Below the pieces are notes generated by a model, which searched no databases, was not told the origin of the DNA, and saw only the letters and a list, made by a program, of their open reading frames with translations. A stretch of DNA of 64,000 nt from NCBI RefSeq assembly GCF_047238185.1, contig NZ_JBDFMI010000001.1, positions 2,852,001-2,916,000 of the forward strand. The letters run 5' to 3'. Position numbers and translations under genes: made by a program. Of the stretch, positions 43,233-52,598 are shown piece after piece. This stretch comes from Bacillus_AD sp047238185. GTDB lineage: Bacteria; Bacillota; Bacilli; Bacillales; DSM-1321. Positions within the stretch are counted from its first letter, which is position 1; each line of letters begins with the position of its first letter.

Positions 43233-43850
43233 TTATTTTTTGGCTTTCTCCAATAATGTTTTGGCCGGTCCGTATGAAGGTTTTTTTAGAATTTGCAGCA
43301 AAACAGGAATAGCCAATTGATGCTCATCCTTTTCTATTAATGACTCTGCAAATTTGACTGCAACCACATCATTGTCCGGCTTTAAAGAAATGAACCCCTT
43401 TATCATAAAGCTCCAGGGAGTTCTCGTTCACATTATTCTTTTTTTCGAATCAATGCAAATCTATGTTTTTACACTTGATGACCATGGTGGTTCCAGAAGC
43501 GAACACCACTTCATGACGTAGGCTACTATCGTTCAAGAGAATGATCTCATCGACCATCCAATCATCCAGGCCTCTTAACATAGATGTTCCTGGTCCGTAA
43601 GATCGTAATCAAAATGAAACGCGGTGACATTCTCCCATAAAATCTTATATATTCCGTTGCTATGATTAATGAACGCCTCCATTCTGACAGTGTTTTTCGT
43701 TTGACACTTATACAAACGAGAAAGCCGGCCATCATGGAACGAATCATTTAAGAAAAAACGCATGGCCGATTTCGTTAACAGGCCTTTGGCCTTTGATAAT
43801 AGATTGAGATAGCCTTCATTATCATTATTCATGTCTGTAAAGTATTTCAT
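43233..43850 (-). pseudogene. Broken gene of unknown function with several lesions
   Basis: Three consecutive minus-strand pieces look like one decayed gene, or two. Piece 1 (43850-43575) encodes 91 residues ending FHFDYDLTDQEHLC, then a stop. Piece 2 (43581-43450), one frame off and overlapping, continues LRGLDDWMVDEIILLND... to KCKNIDLH and a stop. In that same frame the sequence goes on through FEKKNNVNENSLELYDKGVHFFKAG. After a further frameshift near 43375 it ends DNDVVAVKFAESLIEKDEH... to KAKK at 43233, a helical, repeat-like tail. Sense in all pieces is coherent, so drift is recent. I do not recognise the family. It sits between the regulator and the glucosidase. Confidence 0.55.
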
Positions 43851-43912
43851 CTTCTGTTTAATTCTTCTCTCCTCAATCCTCTTTTTCGGTCTTTTATTTT
43901 GGCTACAATAGA

Positions 43913-43943
43913 GGAAGGGCCGCCTCTCATCTGGCAGCCCTTT
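43913..43943 (-). terminator. Hairpin after the alpha-glucosidase
   Basis: Minus strand GGAAAGGGCTGCC pairs with GGCGGCCCTTCC around an eight-base loop. There is no clear T run, so it may be a processing or partial termination site. Confidence 0.55.
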
Positions 43944-43960
43944 CCATTACGTTACATTTT

Positions 43961-45616
43961 TCACTTTATATACACTCTTGCTTCATAAGGTTTTAATGTA
44001 CCATCTGTGCCTGTATAACCGGTCTTTTCATTATGCAACAGAAGCTCTGCACTTGAATCAATCCATTCATTAACAGCGCATTGAATCGGCTGGGCACTGA
44101 AGTTACAGATAACCCACGCCACAGATTGATCCGTTGTCCGTTTATAGGCAAATAGAGAAGGGTCTTCAGGAAGGAGCAGCTCAAAGTCTCCGTAAATAAA
44201 TACATCATGCTCTTTTCGCAAAGAAATCATCTTTTTGTAAAAATGATAGATAGAATCTTCATCTTGTTGTTGCCTTGCTACATTGATTTCCGTATAATTC
44301 GGATTCACCTTCATCCATGGAACCGAACTTGTAAACCCTGCGTTCGCTCCATTATTCCATTGCATAGGAGTCCTTGAATTATCACGGCCGCTTTGCCAGA
44401 TAATTTTCATGATATCCTTAGGATCTCTTCCTTTGGCTGTTTCGGTTGCATAGAGATTTTTCATACCTATATCATCGTAGTCATCGATGGTTGGAAAAGA
44501 GACATTCGTCATCCCTATTTCCTGTCCTTGATATATAAATGGAGTGCCTTGCATAAAGAAGTAGCAGGCTGCCAGCATTTTCGCGCTTTCATTCCAATAT
44601 GAACGATCATCGCCCCATACTGAAACACTGCGGGGCTGGTCATGGTTTTCAAAGAAGAGTGCATTCCAGCCTTTGTTGTGAAGGGATGTCTGCCATTTCT
44701 TGAGCACCTTTTTCAAAGAACGCACATCCACTTCTTTTTTCGCTTCTTTTCCCCATAAGCCAAGGTGTTCAAATTGGAAAATCATATTGAAGGCTCCATT
44801 CTTTTCTCCTACCCACTGGTCTGCCTGCTCTATTTTTACTCCATTGGCTTCACCGACTGTCATGACATCATACTTGTTGAACGTCCGTTCCTTCATTTCC
44901 TGAAGAAAAGAGTGGATTCCTTCCTGATTCGTATGCATATCGAATGCCGGCACATATGGAAGGTTACCTGGGTTAGGCATATCAGGCAACCCTGGGCGTT
45001 TCTTTATATGGCTGATTGCATCTACTCTAAATCCATCGATCCCTTTAGCCAGCCACCAGTTGATCATGTTGTACAGCGCTTCTCTCACTTGAGGGTTCTC
45101 CCAATTTAAATCCGGTTGCTTCTCGGCAAATAAATGTAAATAATACTCTTTTGTTTTTTCGTCCCATTTCCAGGCGCTTCCTGAAAAAATGCTTTCCCAA
45201 TTGTTCGGTTCGGCTGCATTTTTAGCTTGTCTCCAAATATACCAATCTCTTTTTGGTGAATCAACGGAATCCTTCGATTCGATGAACCATGGATGCTCAT
45301 CGCTCGTATGGTTGATGACGAGATCCAAAATAATTTTCATGCCGCGGGAATGGCTCTCCTTCAATAGCTCATCAAAATCCTCCATGGTCCCGAAATCAGG
45401 CATAATGTTGTGATAATCGCTGATATCATAACCATTGTCAGCATTAGGAGAAGCATAAAATGGGCAAATCCACAATACGTCAATTCCAAGTTCCTGCAAA
45501 TAATCAAGCTTTGAAATAATTCCCTTCAAATCCCCGATGCCGTCTCCATTGCTATCCATGAAGCTTCTAGGATATATTTGATAACAGACTGCTTCCTTCC
45601 ACCATCTTTTTTCCAT
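43961..45616 (-). CDS. Alpha-glucosidase / oligo-1,6-glucosidase, GH13
   Basis: Cytoplasmic glycoside hydrolase of 551 residues, like MalL or oligo-1,6-glucosidase. It releases glucose from maltose, isomaltose or short dextrins. Catalytic residues are intact: nucleophile D in GFRVDAISHI (about 199), acid/base E in TVGEANGV (about 255), and D in FFENHDQPR (about 329). Conserved DLVINHTSDEHPWF is present. No signal peptide. It follows the amylase-like gene by about 100 bases and probably shares its transcript. Confidence 0.95.
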   Translation of the reverse strand: MEKRWWKEAVCYQIYPRSFMDSNGDGIGDLKGIISKLDYLQELGIDVLWICPFYASPNADNGYDISDYHNIMPDFGTMEDFDELLKESHSRGMKIILDLVINHTSDEHPWFIESKDSVDSPKRDWYIWRQAKNAAEPNNWESIFSGSAWKWDEKTKEYYLHLFAEKQPDLNWENPQVREALYNMINWWLAKGIDGFRVDAISHIKKRPGLPDMPNPGNLPYVPAFDMHTNQEGIHSFLQEMKERTFNKYDVMTVGEANGVKIEQADQWVGEKNGAFNMIFQFEHLGLWGKEAKKEVDVRSLKKVLKKWQTSLHNKGWNALFFENHDQPRSVSVWGDDRSYWNESAKMLAACYFFMQGTPFIYQGQEIGMTNVSFPTIDDYDDIGMKNLYATETAKGRDPKDIMKIIWQSGRDNSRTPMQWNNGANAGFTSSVPWMKVNPNYTEINVARQQQDEDSIYHFYKKMISLRKEHDVFIYGDFELLLPEDPSLFAYKRTTDQSVAWVICNFSAQPIQCAVNEWIDSSAELLLHNEKTGYTGTDGTLKPYEARVYIK

Positions 45617-45717
45617 CTATAAATCCTCCGATTATTTGTTTAACAAGCACACAACAATGGAAGCTCGGAACATATCAACGCAAACAGGCTATTAAGCTTA
45701 GGAAGGCCGGGTGCTAT

Positions 45718-47241
45718 TTATCGTTTGCGCTTGGAACGCTTCATGATAATTAAAATAAAGATGGCAAAAACGATCCAAACGGAGAGAATCGCTCCGATGA
45801 ATCCCTTATTTATACCGGTTTTATCTGCTAGCGCATAAATTTCAGATTCCTCGCGATTGATAATGATTGTATATTTCCCGTCTTTTTCCCGCACTAAATC
45901 TCCTGCCAAAAGACCCCTGAGCTCCATATGGTCAGCAAGGTCCTTACTGCTCAACGTTACGTTTTGCGTTTTAGACGTATTATTGATAGCCGTTATAATC
46001 ACTTCGTTCTTATAAGCTCTTTTATAGACTGCCATTCCATCTTTTTCATACAGAACGTCAAATGATCCTCTTGTTAAAGCAGGTAGCTCTTGTCTCAATT
46101 TTCCGACTTTTGTTGCGTGGTCTATTATTTCTTTTTCTGCTTTAAATCCCATGAATCTAGCATTATCAGGATAGGACCCGCCATCCAATGCTATTTCCGA
46201 ACCATACATGATAACAGGTATCCCGGGAACCGTATATAAGTATGTCAGTGCAAGATTCCACCTGGTCCCTGGGTTGCGGTTCTCGTTTACAATGTCCCGG
46301 GTGAACCTATTTGTGAACAAGTTATCAACCAGATTTCCTGTCCGTCCAGGATGCTCCAGTCCAGGCTGTAAAGATTCTATATTGGCAAGCGCTTCTTTAG
46401 AACTCCTGTCAGAGGTAGCAAACGCTTTACGTACAGGCTCCATGCCGTCAACATTCAACGTACCATCGAAACCGGCCTGTTCATAGGCCTTTGCCTTTTC
46501 CACATCATTATCAGGATCAAGCCCAATCATAAAGAAATTTTTCTTCTCTTTTTTTACTTCTGTATTAAAATCCTGCCACATGCTTATTGGCGCTTCATTG
46601 ATAAAAGGAATGTAATATCCGTCGATATCGGTTTTCTTAATCCACCATTTAGCAGCATCCACTATGTATGCGTGGACATCAGGCTGGGATTGATCCAAGC
46701 GCGGCAATCCGTTAAGCGCTTTCGTATTGAAGCTGCTTCCTTCCAGCTTTCTGGGATTGGGCTGAAACCACTCTTTTTTTGCCGGATCCTTCACCCATTC
46801 ATTGCTGCTCCCTACCGAAAAGGTCGGAAACTCAATTATGACGCGGATTTGTCGTTTGTGTGCTTCGCGGACTAACTGTTTAAACTCTTTCAGACTTCCA
46901 TAATGCTCCTCGGTTTTATAGAAATCCTTAACATTGTATCCTGCAAACCCCTTTGCCTCATTATCAAAAATCGGCGATAGTGATATCGTTGTAAATCCCA
47001 GATCCTTTATGTAATCCAGTTTTTTCTGTATTCCCTCGAAATCTCCGCCATTAAAGGCAGTGGCTTCTCTGACATCTACCCCTTTATTATTCTCTGTGTT
47101 TGCATCATTAAAACGATCAATCACAATATGGTATACCGTTTCATCCTCCCAAAGACGGTTTTCCTTTTCCAATGCATGGGCCGGCATGCCATAGAAAAAG
47201 AAGAACGGGACAAGCAATACTATCAGTAATTTCTTGTTCAC
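45718..47241 (-). CDS. Membrane-anchored GH13 amylase homologue without catalytic residues
   Basis: 507 residues. Signal peptide to about AHA-23, a GH13-like barrel, a beta domain (about 400-470), a membrane helix (about 480-500) and a basic tail KRSKRKR, so it is anchored outside the cell. It resembles the cell-bound amylases of Bacilli (subfamily GH13_45): tandem Trp at 199-200 and an LPRLD region near 179. The three catalytic acids are missing: the nucleophile position in DGYYIP is Pro212, the acid/base in MIGLDP is Leu241, and the third in VDNLF is Phe309. Region I (DxxxNH) is also gone. It may bind rather than cut starch. The fold is intact with no stop codons. Confidence 0.85.
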   Translation of the reverse strand: MNKKLLIVLLVPFFFFYGMPAHALEKENRLWEDETVYHIVIDRFNDANTENNKGVDVREATAFNGGDFEGIQKKLDYIKDLGFTTISLSPIFDNEAKGFAGYNVKDFYKTEEHYGSLKEFKQLVREAHKRQIRVIIEFPTFSVGSSNEWVKDPAKKEWFQPNPRKLEGSSFNTKALNGLPRLDQSQPDVHAYIVDAAKWWIKKTDIDGYYIPFINEAPISMWQDFNTEVKKEKKNFFMIGLDPDNDVEKAKAYEQAGFDGTLNVDGMEPVRKAFATSDRSSKEALANIESLQPGLEHPGRTGNLVDNLFTNRFTRDIVNENRNPGTRWNLALTYLYTVPGIPVIMYGSEIALDGGSYPDNARFMGFKAEKEIIDHATKVGKLRQELPALTRGSFDVLYEKDGMAVYKRAYKNEVIITAINNTSKTQNVTLSSKDLADHMELRGLLAGDLVREKDGKYTIIINREESEIYALADKTGINKGFIGAILSVWIVFAIFILIIMKRSKRKR

Positions 47242-47371
47242 CTTCTAAGATCCCCCTATCACTTATCTTCTACGCTTTTAAGATTATCTCTTTCAACTGT
47301 CAACGTCAAACAGTAAATCTATTTATTGTATGAAAAGGATAGGTTTGGAAATTAAAGCTGTTGTTCTTTTG

Positions 47372-47385
47372 TGCAATCGATTGCA
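47372..47385. promoter_or_regulatory. Palindromic LacI-type operator (site 1)
   Basis: TGCAATCGATTGCA is a perfect 14-base palindrome in the leader between the amylase-like gene and its promoter. Site 2 at 47460 has nearly the same sequence. The central CG and the symmetry are typical of LacI-family operators. Confidence 0.7.
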
Positions 47386-47459
47386 TTTAGACGTAGAATC
47401 TATCAGAACAAATACATTTTCAAGAAGTTTTAAACTCTACTTTATTCTTTTTAAATAAA

Positions 47460-47473
47460 TGAAATCGATTGCA
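47460..47473. promoter_or_regulatory. Palindromic LacI-type operator (site 2), just downstream of the promoter
   Basis: TGAAATCGATTGCA differs from site 1 in one position. It begins nine bases beyond the -10 of the amylase promoter (minus strand), where bound repressor would block initiation. The two sites are 88 bases apart. Confidence 0.7.
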
Positions 47474-47481
47474 TTTATAAT

Positions 47482-47509
47482 AGTATAATAAATGCAAATT
47501 CACTTTCAA
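47482..47509 (-). promoter_or_regulatory. SigA-type promoter of the glucan cluster
   Basis: Minus strand: -35 TTGAAA (47509-47504), 16-base spacer, -10 TATACT (47487-47482). The transcript would begin within operator site 2 and carry a leader of about 230 bases containing site 1. The rest of the 47242-47649 gap shows no gene. Confidence 0.65.
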
Positions 47510-47649
47510 GTTATTTCAACCTTAACAACCAGATTGCCAGAATTACCATTGCAATGTCCCATTAACCATACTAATATGAAATAACATGTGTTTGTGAACA
47601 AATCACAATCATGGGCTTTACCAACTACCCAAGGAGAACACATCCAACG

Positions 47650-49014
47650 ATGAAAAATACGAAACAAATGACATTATTTGCTTTAACATGGCCGCTATTT
47701 GTTGAACTATTCCTCCACATGCTTATGGGGAATGCAGATACTTTAATGCTCAGCCTTTACTCTGACAATTCAGTAGCAGCCGTTGGCGTGGCCAATCAAA
47801 TACTTGCACTGGTTATTGTCATGTTTGGATTTATAGCAACCGGGACAGCTATTTTGGTCGCCCAAAACCTTGGGGCGAAAAACCCGCTTGCTGCAGCTGA
47901 AGTGTCTGTTATTTCAATGGTCACAAATTTTGCTTTTGGTTTTATATTGAGCATTGCGGTATTCTTATCGAGCAAACAGCTGCTTCTGCTTATGGATATA
48001 CCTGGCGAACTGATGGATGAGTCGCATTCATATCTCAGCATTGTAGGCGGATTATCGTTCATCCAAGCACTGATTATGACTGCAGGCGCTATCCTGCGCA
48101 GCTATGGTTTTACCAAAGATGCTATGTACGTTACGATAGGCATGAACGCACTTAATATTATCGGCAATTATTTATTCATTTTCGGCCCTTTTGGAATTCC
48201 GGTCCTAGGTGTAGAAGGGGTCGCTATTTCCACCAGTATCAGCCGTGTGTTGGGCCTTGCAGCCATCCTGATTCTACTAGTCAAGCGAGTCCCTCACAAA
48301 CTTGATTTTTTCGGGATATTCCGTATGCCTATCCAACATGTAAAAAACCTGTTGGCAATCGGAATTCCTTCAGCCGGTGAACAACTTTCCTATAACGGCT
48401 CCCAAATGATGGTGACCTATTTTATTGCTATGATTGGAACAGAAGCGTTGACCACAAGAGTATACGCATCCAACCTAATGATGTTTATTTATCTATTTGC
48501 TATAGCAATCAGCCAAGGAACCCAAATATTGGTAGGCCATCAAATCGGTGCGCGAAAATATGATGAGGCCTATAGCCGTTGCTTAAAAAGTTTAAGGATG
48601 GCCATTTTGATATCATTTCTGTGCGCACTTGCATTCTCGGTCTTCAGCAAACCATTGTTGTCCATTTTTACTTCCAACCAAAGTATAATCGTAGCCGGCA
48701 GCTTGCTCATTTGGCTAACAATCATACTTGAACCCGGAAGAGCGTTTAACATCGTCATCATCAACTCTTTGCGTGCAACCGGAGATGTGAAATATCCGGT
48801 TGTAGTCGGAATCCTCTCCATGTGGGGAGTCAGCGTCTCTTTATCTTATTTTCTGGGTATCCAACTGGGTTGGGGATTATTCGGGGTCTGGATAGCCTTC
48901 ATAGCAGATGAATGGCTTCGTGGCATTCTGATGCTCAGAAGATGGCGATCGAAGGTTTGGATGGACAAAAGCTTTGTCTCTGAAGAAATCCTCCCAAAAA
49001 GCAAAGCTTCATAA
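47650..49014 (+). CDS. yisQ: MATE-family multidrug efflux transporter (YisQ-like)
   Basis: Sodium- or proton-driven exporter with 12 membrane segments, 454 residues from ATG 47650 (MKNTKQMTLFALTWPLFVELFLHMLMGNADTLMLS). The frame also opens at 47611 without a ribosome site. The two halves show the family's repeated GxGxANQ/AxxLG pattern (VAAVGVANQILALV and GHQIGARKYDEA). In B. subtilis yisQ lies near asnO, as here. Substrate unknown. Confidence 0.88.
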   Translation: MKNTKQMTLFALTWPLFVELFLHMLMGNADTLMLSLYSDNSVAAVGVANQILALVIVMFGFIATGTAILVAQNLGAKNPLAAAEVSVISMVTNFAFGFILSIAVFLSSKQLLLLMDIPGELMDESHSYLSIVGGLSFIQALIMTAGAILRSYGFTKDAMYVTIGMNALNIIGNYLFIFGPFGIPVLGVEGVAISTSISRVLGLAAILILLVKRVPHKLDFFGIFRMPIQHVKNLLAIGIPSAGEQLSYNGSQMMVTYFIAMIGTEALTTRVYASNLMMFIYLFAIAISQGTQILVGHQIGARKYDEAYSRCLKSLRMAILISFLCALAFSVFSKPLLSIFTSNQSIIVAGSLLIWLTIILEPGRAFNIVIINSLRATGDVKYPVVVGILSMWGVSVSLSYFLGIQLGWGLFGVWIAFIADEWLRGILMLRRWRSKVWMDKSFVSEEILPKSKAS

Positions 49015-49095
49015 ACGCCACAGGCTGGCTGTATTACTAGAATGACCAACTTTATAGGCCAATCATTTCTTATTAAGATATCCATAAAGCGAAAC

Positions 49096-49150
49096 AATCC
49101 GAACGGATGTGACATACTACTAAGAATGTCACATCCGTTCGGATTTTTCT
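49096..49150 (+). terminator. Very long perfect terminator after the MATE gene
   Basis: A 20-base perfect stem (49096-49115 with 49126-49145) around a ten-base loop, followed by a T run. Longer than usual for an intrinsic terminator. Confidence 0.9.
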
Positions 49151-49258
49151 TTAACTGAAACACGATTGTCACGATCTTTATCTTTTCCCCTCTCACTTTA
49201 AACAAATATGGTACGATTGGCATAGAAGTATATGATTACTCTTGGGAGGAATTCACGT

Positions 49259-49699
49259 TTGGAAATCTATCAAGCTTCAATCCGCGATCTGGACAGCATC
49301 GCGCCACTTTTCAATGATTATCGGATTTTTTATGGCCAGCCTTCTGATTTGCCGGCAGCACGCTCGTTTATGAAGGAACGATTGACTAACAAGGATTCCA
49401 TAGTCTACACAGTGAAGCTAGAAGGAGAACATGCCGGTTTCGTGCAATTATATCCTTCCTTTTCTTCCGTATCAATGAAACGTCTATGGATTCTGAATGA
49501 CCTCTATGTCTCGGAAGCTTTCCGAAGAAAAGGGGTTGCAGAACGTTTGATCAATGAAGCGATTAAACTCGCCCGTTCAACTGAAGCAAAGGAACTTTCG
49601 CTGGAAACTGCCTGTACAAATAGCCAAGCCCAAAGACTGTATGAAAAGATTGGATTCATCAAAGACGATGAACATGTATATTATTCCTTGCCCATCTGA
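49259..49699 (+). CDS. GNAT-family N-acetyltransferase
   Basis: A 146-residue acetyl-CoA-dependent transferase. I choose TTG 49259, nine bases after GGGAGG; the frame is open from 49232. Motif A is LYVSEAFRRKGVAERLINEAI (acetyl-CoA pyrophosphate loop RRKGVA), then the B region LETACTNSQAQRLYEKIGF. The acceptor substrate is not evident. A hairpin follows and is shared with asnO. Confidence 0.9.
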   Translation: MEIYQASIRDLDSIAPLFNDYRIFYGQPSDLPAARSFMKERLTNKDSIVYTVKLEGEHAGFVQLYPSFSSVSMKRLWILNDLYVSEAFRRKGVAERLINEAIKLARSTEAKELSLETACTNSQAQRLYEKIGFIKDDEHVYYSLPI

Positions 49700-49703
49700 T
49701 CAA

Positions 49704-49738
49704 AAAGGGCCGTTCCCTGAATGGGAACTGCCCTTCAA
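49704..49738. terminator. Hairpin between the GNAT gene and asnO
   Basis: AAGGGCCGTTCCC pairs with GGGAACTGCCCTT around a five-base loop, flanked by an A run. It serves both convergent genes. Confidence 0.7.
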
Positions 49739-49741
49739 GGC

Positions 49742-51589
49742 CTATATATCTTTCAATTGCACATTATACTGTTCAAACCACATATCCAGTTGTACCAAAT
49801 GCGCAAGCAATTGCGGACCGGACATCAATTGGCCATACCAAGGGGTCTGGAAAGAGGATCCTTTTGATTCTATTAATGTCTGAAGCTGTTCTTTTTCAAA
49901 GAATTCATGCAGTGCACTATGTTTATTGGCTACTCTCTCTTGCAGCAAAGCCGTCACTTTATCTGTATAAATAGGATGATGTGTTTTAGGATATGGACTT
50001 TTCTTCCGGTATAGGACTTCTTCAGGCAAAATACCTTCCATCGCCTTCCGAAGAATCCCTTTTTCCCGATTGCCTGCCATTTTCATTTCCCATGGGATAT
50101 TCCAGACATATTCAACCAAATGATGGTCAGCAAAAGGAACGCGCACTTCCAAGGATGCCCCCATGCTCATCCTGTCTTTCCTCTCTAGTAGATTAATCAT
50201 GAAATAGTGGAGATTGCTATAAAATAATTGCCTTCTTCCAGCCTCCACCTGGTTCTCCCCAGTCAGCAAGGGTGTTTCCTCCAAAATCTGCCGGTACTTA
50301 GCTTCTGTGTATTCCTCTATCTTCAATGAACTGCGCCATTTATCCTTTAGGAATAAAGACCTCTCCTTGCTTGAACGAATCCAAGGAAACTGGCGGTTTT
50401 GCACAGGAGGATCTTGGAACCATGGATACCCTCCGAATATTTCATCCGCGCATTCCCCTGACAAACTGACCGTAAAGTCTCTTTTTACTTGTTCACAAAA
50501 CCACAAGAGAGATGAATCAATATCGGCCATACCAGGTAAATCCTTGGCAATCATCGATTGATGCAACCCATCTGCCAATAATTCCTGAGAGATGACACAG
50601 CGATGATGCTCAGTCGATTTCGATGCCGACACCATATCAATCCATGGTGCGTCATCACTTGGCTGAAAATGGTTTCCCTTATAATAAAGGGCATTATCCT
50701 CATAATCGATGGAATACGTATGCAATGGTCCTTGGTTGGTCTTTTTATAATGGTCAGCAGCTATTGCCGTAATCACACTCGAGTCAATTCCGCCTGATAG
50801 AAAAGTACAAAGAGGAACATCCGATACCAATTGGCGGATAATCGCATCTTCAACTAAAAATCGCACTTTTTCCGCAGTTTGTTCCATATTTTCTGTATGC
50901 TCTCCGCTCTTAACATTCCAATACCGCCACATCTTCAATCCTTGGCGGGATAACCGTAGGGCATGCGCCGGACGGACTTCCTTTATCCCATGGAACACAC
51001 CTGTTCCTGGAGAATGCGATGGCCCCAGCCCGAATAATTCGCATAATCCCTCTCTGTCCACTTCAGCCCTGACTTCTTTATGAGCCAGAATGGCTTTCAT
51101 TTCAGATGCAAATAAGAGCCCTTTTTTATGTTCTTTATAAAAAAGCGGTTTGACCCCTAATCTGTCGCGTGCCATGAATAATTGCTCCTGTTCATGGTCC
51201 CATATGGCAAAAGCAAAGATTCCATTCAGATGATCCACAACATTTTCTTTCCACTCAATATAAGAAGTTAGCAGAACTTCTGTGTCAGAATGACCTTTAA
51301 AAGAATATCCTTTTAATAACAAGTCTTTTCTCACATCTTCTGTATTGTACAATTCACCGTTATAACAAATCGTATAACGTTCCTCTCCATGAGCAATCGT
51401 CATCGGCTGTTTGCCGCCATCAGGGTCGACTACAGTCAACCGCTTATGCGAAAAGCACGCATGGCGGCTGCTCCACACATCACTTTCATCCGGACCGCGC
51501 TGCTGGAGTGTATCACCCATGGCTATTACTGTGGATACTTCCTGAAATAAATATTGTGAAAAATCTACCCAACCAGTGATTCCACACAT
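49742..51589 (-). CDS. asnO: Glutamine-dependent asparagine synthetase (AsnO type)
   Basis: Makes asparagine from aspartate, ATP and glutamine. 615 residues from ATG 51589, which puts the nucleophile Cys at position 2 (MCGITGWVDF) after processing. Amidotransferase residues RLTVVD, NGELYN and GHSDTEVLL are present. The synthetase domain has the PP-loop LSGGIDSS (about 258). Upstream in-frame codons to 51610 overlap the ribosome site. Position between yisN-like and yisQ-like genes supports AsnO, which in B. subtilis acts in sporulation. Confidence 0.95.
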   Translation of the reverse strand: MCGITGWVDFSQYLFQEVSTVIAMGDTLQQRGPDESDVWSSRHACFSHKRLTVVDPDGGKQPMTIAHGEERYTICYNGELYNTEDVRKDLLLKGYSFKGHSDTEVLLTSYIEWKENVVDHLNGIFAFAIWDHEQEQLFMARDRLGVKPLFYKEHKKGLLFASEMKAILAHKEVRAEVDREGLCELFGLGPSHSPGTGVFHGIKEVRPAHALRLSRQGLKMWRYWNVKSGEHTENMEQTAEKVRFLVEDAIIRQLVSDVPLCTFLSGGIDSSVITAIAADHYKKTNQGPLHTYSIDYEDNALYYKGNHFQPSDDAPWIDMVSASKSTEHHRCVISQELLADGLHQSMIAKDLPGMADIDSSLLWFCEQVKRDFTVSLSGECADEIFGGYPWFQDPPVQNRQFPWIRSSKERSLFLKDKWRSSLKIEEYTEAKYRQILEETPLLTGENQVEAGRRQLFYSNLHYFMINLLERKDRMSMGASLEVRVPFADHHLVEYVWNIPWEMKMAGNREKGILRKAMEGILPEEVLYRKKSPYPKTHHPIYTDKVTALLQERVANKHSALHEFFEKEQLQTLIESKGSSFQTPWYGQLMSGPQLLAHLVQLDMWFEQYNVQLKDI

Positions 51590-51948
51590 ATTTTGACCAC
51601 CCTTTCCCATCTGCCTTGTTATTTAGGTCACTGGCTATGTTTCTGCACTTCCTGTTTATATGTATTCAGAAATTGCAGAAAGATTAACAGCATCATTTTT
51701 AATTTATTTTAGACGTGTAATAGCCTATGCAGAAGGGAAAGATGTGTTAATGTCCAAACGAAACTCTTTGGCATAACTAGCTTCACTAAGCACTATCGGG
51801 AAGGCGGCTTAACAAGTGGTATTTGCCAGCTGCAGCAAATTTTTCTTTTTCCCGGGAAGTTAAGAATGGTCATGTATGGCAATATCCGCCTATTTTATAT
51901 ACGGACAAAAAGTAGGTGAATTTATTATCAACAGTCGGAGGGTACAAA
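51590..51948. other. Divergent gap between asnO and the DUF2777 gene
   Basis: About 360 AT-rich bases holding the two divergent promoters. A candidate -10 (TATATA) lies near 51895 for the plus-strand gene. I see no small gene, repeat or clear operator. Confidence 0.4.
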
Positions 51949-52518
51949 ATGAATAAGCAACAAAGAACAGAGCTTATAAAACATCAATCGAGATCCTTTA
52001 CGGCAGGTATCGTTGAATTTATAAATGATCAATGGATTTTTTTTAGTGATGAAACAGATGAAGCCTATCCGCTTGAGGAGTTTCTTCACTATGAAATAGA
52101 GGTATTCAGGGGGAATCGCTGGAAGAAAGGCGTCCTGACAGATATGGCGGTGGTCAATATTAAGAAAGAGCTCGTTTTCTTGAACCACCAGGAAAAAGTA
52201 AGGATGAAAAAACAACTGCTTTATTCATTCGAGCGGCTTTTAGAAGAAATCAATGATGATTCTTTTTTCCAATTTATCATGACGCTAAATTCAATGTCTT
52301 TTTCCATTTATGACTGTATTTACGGCTACAATCAATTAACATTCATCCGAGACAGGGCAAACTGCAGCGGAGTCAATTTCTTTACATTCGACAATGGGCA
52401 ATGTGTCTGTTCCGTCCAGCATCATTTTGTTTATTCCACTAAGGAACACGACCGCTTTGAATTCACTCAAAATACCGGAAAACGAATTGTCATTGAAAAA
52501 TTCACCCCTAATCCATAA
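51949..52518 (+). CDS. yisN: YisN-type protein (DUF2777)
   Basis: A 189-residue protein from ATG 51949 after GGAGGG. Rich in aromatic and charged residues with no membrane segment (e.g. EEFLHYEIEVFRGNRWKKGVL). It fits DUF2777/YisN by size and by its place beside asnO. Two Cys in a late strand (DNGQCVCSVQHH) and four aromatic-rich segments are the only notable features. Function unknown. Confidence 0.78.
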   Translation: MNKQQRTELIKHQSRSFTAGIVEFINDQWIFFSDETDEAYPLEEFLHYEIEVFRGNRWKKGVLTDMAVVNIKKELVFLNHQEKVRMKKQLLYSFERLLEEINDDSFFQFIMTLNSMSFSIYDCIYGYNQLTFIRDRANCSGVNFFTFDNGQCVCSVQHHFVYSTKEHDRFEFTQNTGKRIVIEKFTPNP

Positions 52519-52528
52519 TGCTCTTAAT

Positions 52529-52562
52529 AAAGGAATCAGCGGCAGCCACTGATTCCTTTTAC
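52529..52562 (+). terminator. Terminator after the DUF2777 gene
   Basis: AAAGGAATCAG pairs with CTGATTCCTTT around a nine-base loop, followed by T bases. Confidence 0.85.
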
Positions 52563-52598
52563 ATTCCTTGTCCTCCTGCAAGCCAATACGCTCTTCCC

